From an uncultured Pelagibacteraceae bacterium (GTDB taxonomy: Bacteria > Pseudomonadota > Alphaproteobacteria > Pelagibacterales > Pelagibacteraceae), in contig CACHML010000001.1 of assembly GCA_902580945.1 (NCBI GenBank), forward strand, positions 84,697-148,696: DNA of 64,000 nucleotides. Direction: 5' to 3'. Shown one piece after another: positions 15,546 to 23,242 of the stretch. The notes beneath the pieces are model-generated. The model was not told the origin of the DNA, made no database searches, and worked only from the letters and a program-made list of their open reading frames with translations. The stretch's first letter is position 1, and every line of letters starts with the position of its first letter. A program made the position numbers and the translations under genes.

Positions 15546-16871
15546 ATGCCTAAAAATTTATCAAATATTGCTAAATCAAAAAAAATTAAATATTTTTTAA
15601 TAAGTTTTGTAGATTTATTCGGTGTATTAAGATCAAAATTGGTACCAGCACGTGCAATAAAAGAAATGCAAAAAACTGGTGCAGGTTTTGCAGGATTTGC
15701 AGCATGGCTTGATATGTCTCCTGCAGACCCTGATATGTTTGCCATTCCAGATCCAAATAGTTTAATTCAATTACCATGGAATAAAGAAGTTGGATGGCTT
15801 GCCTCTGACTTGTGGATGGATGGTAAACCTGTGGATGCATCTCCTAGAGTAATGTTAAAAAACCAGATAAAAACACTATCTAATGAAGGATATTCAATGA
15901 AGTCTGGAGTTGAATGTGAATATTTTCTTATTTCACCTGATGGTACATCAATTGCTGATCCAAGAGATACACAATCCAAACCTTGTTATGACCAGTCATC
16001 TCTAATGAGACAGTATGATTTAATCAAAGAAATATGTGACTGCATGATTGAAATGGGATGGAACCCATATCAAAACGATCATGAGGACGCGAATGGACAA
16101 TTTGAGATGAATTGGGATTATACCGACTGCTTAGCTACAGCAGATAGACATACATTTTTCAAATTTATGGTTAAGACATTAGCTGAAAAACATGGTCTCA
16201 GAGCTACATTTATGCCTAAACCTTTTGAAAAACTTACAGGGAACGGATGTCATGCTCATATTTCGCTTTGGAAAAAGAAAAAAAATATATTTTTAGATAA
16301 AAATGATAAGTTGGGTCTAAGCAAATTGGCATATAATTTTTTAGGTGGCATAATTAAAAATGCAGGTTCTTTGTCAGCATTTTTCAATCCAACATTAAAT
16401 AGTTACAGACGAATAAATGCACCACCAACAACTTCTGGGGCGACTTGGTCTCCTAGTAGTATTTCTTATACGGGAAACAATAGAACTCACATGATAAGAG
16501 TTCCTGACCCAGGAAGATTTGAACTAAGACTAATGGATGGCTCAGCAAATCCATATTTATTACAGGCGGGGGTTTTGGCTGCAGGTATAGACGGTATCAG
16601 AAAAAAAATAAATCCAGGCAAACCATTATTTTGTAATATGTATACAGATCATAAAAAATATCCAAATTTAAAAAAATTGCCGAATACCTTAGAAGATTCA
16701 CTTAATTTGTTAAATTCAAATACCGTCTTAAAAAATGCTTTTGGAAAAAATGTTTTAAATAGTTATTTAAAATTAAAAAATTCTGAAATTGAAAGTTTTA
16801 AATTAAAAGAAAATTTTGATAAACTTAAACCTATTACAAAATGGGAAAGATCTAATACCTTAGATTGTTAA
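15546..16871 (+). CDS. gmaS: Gamma-glutamylmethylamide synthetase-like ligase (GmaS / GlnT-like)
   Basis: This 441-residue glutamine-synthetase-superfamily protein has GVECEYFLIS, NDHEDANGQFEMNWDY, KPFEKLTGNGCHAHISLW and NNRTHMIRVPDPGRFELRL. Its opening (KYFLISFVDLFGVLRSKLVPA, split by many conserved positions) and the GAGFAGFAAWLDM stretch resemble marine GmaS/GlnT proteins as I recall them. It would use ATP to join methylamine to the gamma-carboxyl of glutamate. It lies after mgsABC, the expected partners. The downstream enzyme, N-methylglutamate dehydrogenase (four mgd subunits), is not in the window. A glutamine synthetase of another specificity remains possible. Confidence 0.7.
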   Translation: MPKNLSNIAKSKKIKYFLISFVDLFGVLRSKLVPARAIKEMQKTGAGFAGFAAWLDMSPADPDMFAIPDPNSLIQLPWNKEVGWLASDLWMDGKPVDASPRVMLKNQIKTLSNEGYSMKSGVECEYFLISPDGTSIADPRDTQSKPCYDQSSLMRQYDLIKEICDCMIEMGWNPYQNDHEDANGQFEMNWDYTDCLATADRHTFFKFMVKTLAEKHGLRATFMPKPFEKLTGNGCHAHISLWKKKKNIFLDKNDKLGLSKLAYNFLGGIIKNAGSLSAFFNPTLNSYRRINAPPTTSGATWSPSSISYTGNNRTHMIRVPDPGRFELRLMDGSANPYLLQAGVLAAGIDGIRKKINPGKPLFCNMYTDHKKYPNLKKLPNTLEDSLNLLNSNTVLKNAFGKNVLNSYLKLKNSEIESFKLKENFDKLKPITKWERSNTLDC

Positions 16872-16874
16872 AGT

Positions 16875-18023
16875 ATGTCTATCGACTATAGACATATTAA
16901 AAAATATTCTTCATTTATCAAAAATAAAAATTACTCATTTAGTAGAGAAAAAATATTAAATGTATTAGACAAAAATACTATTGATAAAGCGTATAATACA
17001 ATATCCAATTGGGAAACATATAAACCTACTCCTCTTCTTAATTTAAAAAAACTTTCAAAAAATCTAGGACTTAAAAATATTTTTTACAAAGATGAATCAA
17101 AAAGGTTTGGCCTCAAATCATTTAAAGCTCTTGGTGGAGCTTATGCTGTAGAGCAAGTTTCTGCTGGAAACAAAAATGTAGTTGTATCGACTGCAACCGC
17201 AGGAAATCACGGCAAATCAGTTGCATGGGGAGCAAAAAGATTAGGAATTGCATGCAAGATCTTCATAAGTGAATTTGTTAGCGATACACGTGCTGACGAA
17301 ATGAGAAAACTTGGGGCTGATGTAGTTCAAGTTAAAGGAAACTATGAGAACTCTTTAAATGAGTGCATTAAACAATCCGAAAAAAATGGTTGGGAAATTG
17401 TTCAAGATGTGGCCTGGGATAATTATCTGACAGTCCCTAAACTAACTATGGCTGGATATTCAGTAATGATTGAGGAAATATCAAAACAAACTAATCAATA
17501 TATTACGCACATTTTTTTACAAGCGGGTGTTGGAGGTATGGCATCTGGAGTAATAGCAGGTGTTGCGAGATATTTTAAAAGAATTCCTAAAATTATTGTT
17601 ATTGAGCCAGAAAACGCAGATTGTGTATTGAAAAGTATTGATGTTGGCAAACTAACAAAAGTTGAAATTGAAAAAGAAAGTATCATGGGCGGAATGTCTT
17701 GTGGAGAAGTATCATTGGTCCCATGGCAAATTCTTAAGAATTCAGTAAATAATTGTCTAAGTATTCCTGATGATGACATTCCGTTATCAGTTGCAATGTT
17801 GGCTAAAGGATACTTTGGAGATGACAAAATTATTGCGGGTGAATGTTCAGCACCTGCTGTAATAAGTCTAAACGTAAGTTGCAATAATGGTGAAATTAAA
17901 AAGGATCTTGAATTAGATATGAATGCGAATGTTTTATTGATTGGATGTGAAGGTGATACTGATATAAAATTATATAACAAACTTCTTTCCAAAGGATCAG
18001 AAAAGTTATCAAATGTCCAATAA
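16875..18023 (+). CDS. dpaL: Diaminopropionate ammonia-lyase (PLP, fold type II)
   Basis: This 382-residue protein contains YKDESKRFGLKSFKALGG, with Lys84 as the PLP-binding lysine, the diagnostic stretch of DpaL/YgeX. TATAGNHGKSVAWGA and the glycine-rich phosphate loop GVGGMASG also occur. It splits 2,3-diaminopropionate (or serine-like substrates) into pyruvate and two ammonia. It starts three bases after gmaS and overlaps the photolyase gene by 11 bases, so it is co-transcribed with the nitrogen genes and may supply ammonia. Threonine deaminase-like activity is the main alternative. Confidence 0.75.
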   Translation: MSIDYRHIKKYSSFIKNKNYSFSREKILNVLDKNTIDKAYNTISNWETYKPTPLLNLKKLSKNLGLKNIFYKDESKRFGLKSFKALGGAYAVEQVSAGNKNVVVSTATAGNHGKSVAWGAKRLGIACKIFISEFVSDTRADEMRKLGADVVQVKGNYENSLNECIKQSEKNGWEIVQDVAWDNYLTVPKLTMAGYSVMIEEISKQTNQYITHIFLQAGVGGMASGVIAGVARYFKRIPKIIVIEPENADCVLKSIDVGKLTKVEIEKESIMGGMSCGEVSLVPWQILKNSVNNCLSIPDDDIPLSVAMLAKGYFGDDKIIAGECSAPAVISLNVSCNNGEIKKDLELDMNANVLLIGCEGDTDIKLYNKLLSKGSEKLSNVQ

Positions 18024-19437
18024 GGCTCTTGTTTGGTTAAGAGATGATTTTCGCATAAACAATAATGATGCATTAACTTATGCTACAAATAATCATGACC
18101 TTGTAACTGCAGTTTTTATTTTTAATAATAATGTTTTTGATAATAAAAGAGAGGCACAAAAATGGTGGCTAAGTAAATCTCTTGAAAGTTTTAGATCTGA
18201 TTTAAAAAAATTTAATATTGGATTAGAAATAATTAAAGATGATGAAATTAATTTTTTTTCTAAATTAAAATCCAATAATAAAATTTCTATTTATTGGAAT
18301 AAAGTTTATGAACCTACTGAATTAGATAAAGATAAAAAAATTGGAAAAGATTTAATTGATAAAAAAATTGATTTTAAATTTTTTAAAGGGAATGTGCTGA
18401 ATGAATATAATAAAATTACTAAAAATGATGGAACACCTTTTAAAGTTTATAGTCCTTTTTGGAGAAATGCAGAACAATATTATTTAGAGAGACTTCCAGA
18501 TAAAATAAACAAGGTAAAAAAATGTAAAAAAATAGAAGTGCTCTTTAAAAAACAAATAAAGCCTGAAGAGATTTTACCTAAGTCAAAATGGTATATGAAG
18601 TTTGAGAAGTATTGGATACCTTCAGAAAGTAAAGCTCAAGAATATTTAGATAACTTTGTAAATAAAAACATATTAAATTATGGTGTAAATCGTGACTTTC
18701 CATCTATTAATGGAACATCAAAACTTTCTCCATATATTAGAAATGGACAGATTAATGTTGGCGATATCTGGGAGAAATGTAAAAAATTAAAGTCTAAAAA
18801 TGTAAGTGTAAAAAAATATACTAATGAGATTGGTTGGAGAGAGTTTTCACATAGTCTTATTAATTACTTTCCAGAAATGCTAAAGGGAAATTTAAGAAAA
18901 GAATTTGATAATTTCCCATGGGTTAATAATGCTAAATTTTTAAATGCATGGAAAAAAGGAATGACAGGCTATCCAATTGTTGATGCTGGAATGAGAGAAT
19001 TATATGAAACTGGCTGGATGCATAACAGAATTAGAATGGTTGTTGGCTCTTTTTTAGTTAAACATTTAAGAATTAATTGGAAAGAAGGAGAAAAACATTT
19101 CAGAAATTATCTACTAGATTTTAATGAAGCAAATAATGTTGCGCAATGGCAATGGGTAGCAGGATGTGGTGCTGATGCTGCTCCATATTTTAGAATTTTT
19201 AACCCTATTTTACAGGGTGAAAAATTTGATAAACAAGGAGAATATGTAAAAAAATGGGTTCCTGAACTAAATAAAGTACCTACAAAATTTATTCATAAGC
19301 CCTGGGAAATGGAAAGAAAATATCAAGAAGCATTAAATACTATCATAGGCTCCGATTACCCTATGCCAATTGTTATTCATGAAAAAGCTAGGGCTGAAGC
19401 TTTGAGTGCTTTTCAATCAATTAAGAAAAAAAATTAG
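18013..19437 (+). CDS. phrB: Deoxyribodipyrimidine photolyase
   Basis: This 474-residue flavoprotein repairs UV-induced pyrimidine dimers with light. The N-terminal antenna domain starts KALVWLRDDFRINNNDAL; the C-terminal FAD domain shows GYPIVDAGMRELYETGWMHN, NRIRMVVGSFLVKHL, and NEANNVAQWQWVAGCGADA with the NPILQGEKFD ending. The order fits a class I CPD photolyase. It overlaps dpaL by 11 bases in another frame and converges on the yjbQ-like gene, sharing four bases at the stop codons. Sunlit surface-water life is consistent. Confidence 0.92.
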   Translation: MSNKALVWLRDDFRINNNDALTYATNNHDLVTAVFIFNNNVFDNKREAQKWWLSKSLESFRSDLKKFNIGLEIIKDDEINFFSKLKSNNKISIYWNKVYEPTELDKDKKIGKDLIDKKIDFKFFKGNVLNEYNKITKNDGTPFKVYSPFWRNAEQYYLERLPDKINKVKKCKKIEVLFKKQIKPEEILPKSKWYMKFEKYWIPSESKAQEYLDNFVNKNILNYGVNRDFPSINGTSKLSPYIRNGQINVGDIWEKCKKLKSKNVSVKKYTNEIGWREFSHSLINYFPEMLKGNLRKEFDNFPWVNNAKFLNAWKKGMTGYPIVDAGMRELYETGWMHNRIRMVVGSFLVKHLRINWKEGEKHFRNYLLDFNEANNVAQWQWVAGCGADAAPYFRIFNPILQGEKFDKQGEYVKKWVPELNKVPTKFIHKPWEMERKYQEALNTIIGSDYPMPIVIHEKARAEALSAFQSIKKKN

Positions 19438-19853
19438 TCTCCAATAAAATGATGAATTACAGTTCTTGTTGTTGCCTCTAACCTGTGTTCGAACAAATAT
19501 ATACCTTGCCAAGTTCCTAGAAGTAATTCGCTATCTTTTATACTTAAGGAGATTTGATTATTGGTTAATGCAGATTTAATGTGGGCTGGCATATCATCTT
19601 TTCCTTCATTAGTATGGACATACAACTTGTTGTCCATGGGTGCCAATTTATCAAAAAAATTAATTAAATCTTTTTGTACATCTGGGTCAGCATTTTCTTG
19701 GATAATTAGTGATGCACTAGTGTGTTGGATGCTGAGATTAATAATTCCATTTTTAAAGTTATTGTTATTAATCCATTTTATTGTTTCATCAGTAAACTCA
19801 TACAGTTTTTGACCATTTGTATTAATTTCTAGATTGTAGAATTCTTGTTTCAT
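19434..19853 (-). CDS. YjbQ/UPF0047 family protein
   Basis: This 139-residue protein has the family signature QHTSASLIIQENADPDVQKD near the middle and a C-terminal GTWQGIYLFEHR. Some members have weak thiamine-phosphate-synthase activity in vitro, but the physiological role is unsettled. It is the last gene of the minus-strand operon that begins at csaA and lies three bases after zapE. Its stop codon shares the TTA of TTAG with the photolyase stop on the other strand. Confidence 0.8.
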   Translation of the reverse strand: MKQEFYNLEINTNGQKLYEFTDETIKWINNNNFKNGIINLSIQHTSASLIIQENADPDVQKDLINFFDKLAPMDNKLYVHTNEGKDDMPAHIKSALTNNQISLSIKDSELLLGTWQGIYLFEHRLEATTRTVIHHFIGD

Positions 19854-19856
19854 ACA

Positions 19857-20909
19857 TTAATTAAAGTTTTGTGATGTTAGTTCATACAATCGACTAACTG
19901 TTCTTTTGAAAGGCTTTTTCATGCTATTAACAGACTCGAGTGAATTTAATTCAACTTCTGATTTGATCATCAATGGTATTTTTTTTTCATAAATAATATC
20001 GATAAAAGTAATAAACCTTTGTTGCTGGTTAGAATTACTCTCATTAAAGTTAGGTAGATTTTCAATAAAAATAAAGTTGCTTTCACTCGCAATTTTAATG
20101 TAATCCTCGGATCCAAGATTTCTATTACAGATTTCGTCAAAAGAAACCTTAAGGACTCCTTCATGAAAGTTTTCAAATACTAATTTGCGCCCCTTCACAT
20201 CTAATGTCTTAGTGGTTTGTTTTTTATTCTTAGTAGCTTTTCTAAAAGATTTATTAAACTTAAAATTAGATGAATTATCTATAGGTGACAAAAATCGACT
20301 TAAATTTGAATTTTTTGTAGCTCTATAGTCTTCCTCAATATGAAGTTCTAATTCAGAGCAATTGTTTTTTAAAATATTTAAAAAAGGGATGAATTGATCT
20401 CTTTGTAATCCGTTTTTATATAAATCTTTAATATTTGTATTTGAAGAAAAAATAACTTTTATATTTTCATTAAATATTTTTTCAAATAATTTACCTAAGA
20501 TCATAGCATCAACAATATTTGTTACTTGAAATTCATCAAAATATAATATTTTTGTTTTGTCGCTTAAATTTTTAACAAATTTTTCTAACCCATTGTCATT
20601 TCCTTTCTTTTTATTTTCAAATACAAAATCATGAAATTTAATCATAAACTCATTAAAGTGTAATCTTGATTTTTTTTCTTTTAAACTTTCAAAAAAAAAA
20701 TTTAAAATCATAGTTTTACCTACACCTACATCTCCAACTAAATAAAAGCCTAATTTTTTTTTTTTATCTTTGAATAATTTTTTAATAAATGACTGATTGA
20801 AGTTAAGATTGTAATATTCGCTTAATTTTTGGACAATTTCGATTTGATTTTCGTTTATCTCTAAGTCTTTATCTTTGCAGTGTTTAAGATAAGATTTTTT
20901 CAAACTCAT
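19857..20909 (-). CDS. zapE: Cell division/mitochondrial-type AFG1 ATPase
   Basis: This 350-residue AAA ATPase of the ZapE/AFG1 family has Walker A GDVGVGKT (residues 59-66), Walker B ILYFDEFQV (about 119-127), followed by the family phrase DAMILGKLFEKIF and the sensor region VIFSSNTNIKDLYKNGLQRDQFIPF. ZapE acts at the division ring in Escherichia coli; AFG1 works in mitochondrial protein quality control. It overlaps the upstream cupin gene by four bases. Its coding sequence is unusually Lys/Asn-rich, typical of this genome. Confidence 0.88.
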   Translation of the reverse strand: MSLKKSYLKHCKDKDLEINENQIEIVQKLSEYYNLNFNQSFIKKLFKDKKKKLGFYLVGDVGVGKTMILNFFFESLKEKKSRLHFNEFMIKFHDFVFENKKKGNDNGLEKFVKNLSDKTKILYFDEFQVTNIVDAMILGKLFEKIFNENIKVIFSSNTNIKDLYKNGLQRDQFIPFLNILKNNCSELELHIEEDYRATKNSNLSRFLSPIDNSSNFKFNKSFRKATKNKKQTTKTLDVKGRKLVFENFHEGVLKVSFDEICNRNLGSEDYIKIASESNFIFIENLPNFNESNSNQQQRFITFIDIIYEKKIPLMIKSEVELNSLESVNSMKKPFKRTVSRLYELTSQNFN

Positions 20910-21334
20910 TTTTTTGTTTTAAAATCTATTCCATATTCCGATCTTGGTCCTTTTCTCAATCCATATGGGCCTGCTAAAAAAATAGTCATTGGTTTAGTTC
21001 CTGGCTCTAAGTCTACTCTGTGAAAATTATTAGCAGATCTAAATCCGATATATCCTGGTGCTCGCCACACTTTTCCTGTTTTTAATGTTTCCCAATATCC
21101 TCCTCTTAAAATGATTGTGATGTAAGGAAATAAATGATTATGGACACCATCTCCATGATCATCGTCTAACATTTCATGGATTAGTATGTTAAATGGAAAC
21201 CATTTTGGTCTATGTCTGAATAAGACATAATACCTATTCATCCAAGGTTTTGCTTTTTCAAACTCTGGATGTGATGGACCTCGGTCAAATACTACTTTTT
21301 TTCTACCAAGTTTTTCTAAAATCTTTAAAAACAT
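20906..21334 (-). CDS. Cupin-fold protein
   Basis: This 142-residue protein shows one cupin metal site: the first motif around HNHLFPYITIILRGGYWE and the second around RSANNFHRVDLEPG. DDDHGDGVHNH is histidine- and acid-rich, suitable for binding a metal. The N-terminus is amphipathic. It overlaps bamB by one base and zapE by four. The substrate is unknown; small cupins of this shape are often annotated only as metal-binding proteins. Confidence 0.65.
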   Translation of the reverse strand: MFLKILEKLGRKKVVFDRGPSHPEFEKAKPWMNRYYVLFRHRPKWFPFNILIHEMLDDDHGDGVHNHLFPYITIILRGGYWETLKTGKVWRAPGYIGFRSANNFHRVDLEPGTKPMTIFLAGPYGLRKGPRSEYGIDFKTKK

Positions 21335-22605
21335 TAGTTTGTTCTAGCTATTGCATTGTCTTTTATAAAATACATGTTGTTGTTAAATACATAGGGTCTT
21401 GAAATTTTTGATCCGTGTATTTTTGTAATTTTTTCTTGTAAGCCGGTTACTGAATTAATTGTTAATAATCGTCCATTATTTAATGAGACAAATATCTTGT
21501 ATTTTCCATGTACAAATCCTGTTGGTTTTATATGCCTTCTATTTTTAAAATTTGTCAGGATGTCTGTAATTCTTAAAATATTGCCAGTTCTATCATCTAT
21601 TACAAATAGGTATCCTTCTAAAGAAACCGTAAAGATTAAACTTTCGATTATAGTTGGTCTTAAACTCGAATTTATCGATTGAGTCCATTTAATTATTCCT
21701 GTTCTTGCATCTATTGCAAAAAACTCATTTTTGTTGTTTGAAAAATAAATTGTATTGTTTTCAAAAACTAAGTCTGAATTTTCTAAGCTAAATGCGTCTT
21801 GATATATTAAACTACTTTGTGTTGGTGTTTGCCAAACTAAACTTCCATTATTTACATCAAGGGCTGTTACATCTCCTAAATTATTTATAAAAAAAACAAT
21901 TTCATCCTTTAAAATTATTGAGAGTTTTTTTTGTGATTTTATAAAAGAATTGTCTGTTTTAAAATTCCATAATTCCTTTCCATCCTTAGTGGATATGGCT
22001 CTAATAATATTATCGAAATCTATTGTTAAAAATTTATCTTTATATACTTTGATATCAGAATTAAAAGATGACGAACTATATTTTGACCAAACAACTCTTC
22101 CATCATTTAAATCAATTGAATACATTTTTGACAAATTATCATTTACAATCAAATTTTTGCCAGCTTGAGCAAAATATAAAATAGGATTAAGTTTCTTTTC
22201 TTTCTTATTATAATTATTAATCTCCCATATTTTCTTAAGATCTTCGCTTAACTTGATAACCGAACCTTTTCCATTGAAAAAAATAACATTTTTGTTTTCT
22301 GTAAAAAATAATTCAGGCTGATTTGAATCAAATTTTTTAATTTTGTTTATTTTGTATGTTAAAAATTTATCAAAATTAGAATCAAAATTAATATTTCCAT
22401 TACTATTACTGTTATTTTTTTGAAAAGGTTTTATTTTAAAAGTATTTAACTTTTTAATCTTTAATTGTTGATTAAATTCTTTTTCAATGGGCTCATTTTT
22501 TTTAAAAATATTTATTAATTTATCATTATCTACTGCGTCCTTTTTTGAAAAACTACAATTTGATAAAAATATTAAAATAATTATATACTTAATAGCTTTA
22601 TTCAC
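21334..22605 (-). CDS. bamB: Outer-membrane assembly lipoprotein BamB-like beta-propeller
   Basis: This 423-residue lipoprotein has a lipobox at the end of its signal peptide (IFLSNC, Cys17). The rest is a series of PQQ-type beta-propeller blades with recurring tryptophan motifs: NDGRVVWSKYS, KDGKELWNFKT, NNGSLVWQTPT, RTGIIKWTQS. BamB helps the Bam machine insert outer-membrane proteins. The neighbouring yfgM-like gene overlapping by eight bases is the normal alphaproteobacterial arrangement. The usual downstream GTPase gene der is absent; a cupin gene follows instead. Confidence 0.8.
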   Translation of the reverse strand: MNKAIKYIIILIFLSNCSFSKKDAVDNDKLINIFKKNEPIEKEFNQQLKIKKLNTFKIKPFQKNNSNSNGNINFDSNFDKFLTYKINKIKKFDSNQPELFFTENKNVIFFNGKGSVIKLSEDLKKIWEINNYNKKEKKLNPILYFAQAGKNLIVNDNLSKMYSIDLNDGRVVWSKYSSSSFNSDIKVYKDKFLTIDFDNIIRAISTKDGKELWNFKTDNSFIKSQKKLSIILKDEIVFFINNLGDVTALDVNNGSLVWQTPTQSSLIYQDAFSLENSDLVFENNTIYFSNNKNEFFAIDARTGIIKWTQSINSSLRPTIIESLIFTVSLEGYLFVIDDRTGNILRITDILTNFKNRRHIKPTGFVHGKYKIFVSLNNGRLLTINSVTGLQEKITKIHGSKISRPYVFNNNMYFIKDNAIARTN

Positions 22606-23242
22606 TGAAATCTGATCGTAACCTTTTTTGGACTTCTAATTTAACTTTTGGACTAACATTTTCCATTTCTACAATTTGATTAAAGAATTCTTTTGATTTC
22701 TGTTTTTGGTTTTTTGATAAATAAAACTCAGCCATAAGATATAATGCTTGTGGTTTCCAAAGACTGTCTGATTTTATTACTGGGTTAAGTATATTTAACA
22801 ATTCATTTTCTTTTGCAAAGTCTGAATTAAATAGACCTTTTTTGTATATGGTTAAGTTTTTAATTTCTTTCTCAAGAGACACATCATTTATAAGAAGATC
22901 AAAATATGAATTTATTTCATCACTAGACGTTATTAAATCATTATCTAATAAGAAAAAGAAAGCTAATGGAGAATAGGTTTTGTCTTTAGCATTTATGATT
23001 TCTATCAATTTATTATTTATATTATCTTTTTTGCCCGCCTCAAAATTTGTAACAATTGAATTGAATTTATTTGCTAACTTTTCTTTACTGCTAGACTTGA
23101 ACTCTTGATAACCAAAAAAACTGATCAAAATTAAAACAATTAATATTAACAAAGTTATTAATTGTTTTCTTTTTGATATTAAAAAGTTTTTTAATTTTTC
23201 AACTCTTGTATTTGTATTAATAATTTCTATTTCTTCATCCAT
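22598..23242 (-). CDS. YfgM-like membrane-anchored TPR protein
   Basis: This 214-residue protein has a short cytoplasmic N-terminus (about 27 residues), one transmembrane helix (about residues 29-46, LITLLILIVLILISFFGY), and a helical repeat domain outside ending in ALYLMAEFYLSKNQKQKSKEFF, a TPR-like unit. Relatives bind the Sec translocon and periplasmic chaperones. It overlaps both acnA and bamB by eight bases, so translation is coupled. Confidence 0.7.
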   Translation of the reverse strand: MDEEIEIINTNTRVEKLKNFLISKRKQLITLLILIVLILISFFGYQEFKSSSKEKLANKFNSIVTNFEAGKKDNINNKLIEIINAKDKTYSPLAFFFLLDNDLITSSDEINSYFDLLINDVSLEKEIKNLTIYKKGLFNSDFAKENELLNILNPVIKSDSLWKPQALYLMAEFYLSKNQKQKSKEFFNQIVEMENVSPKVKLEVQKRLRSDFSE

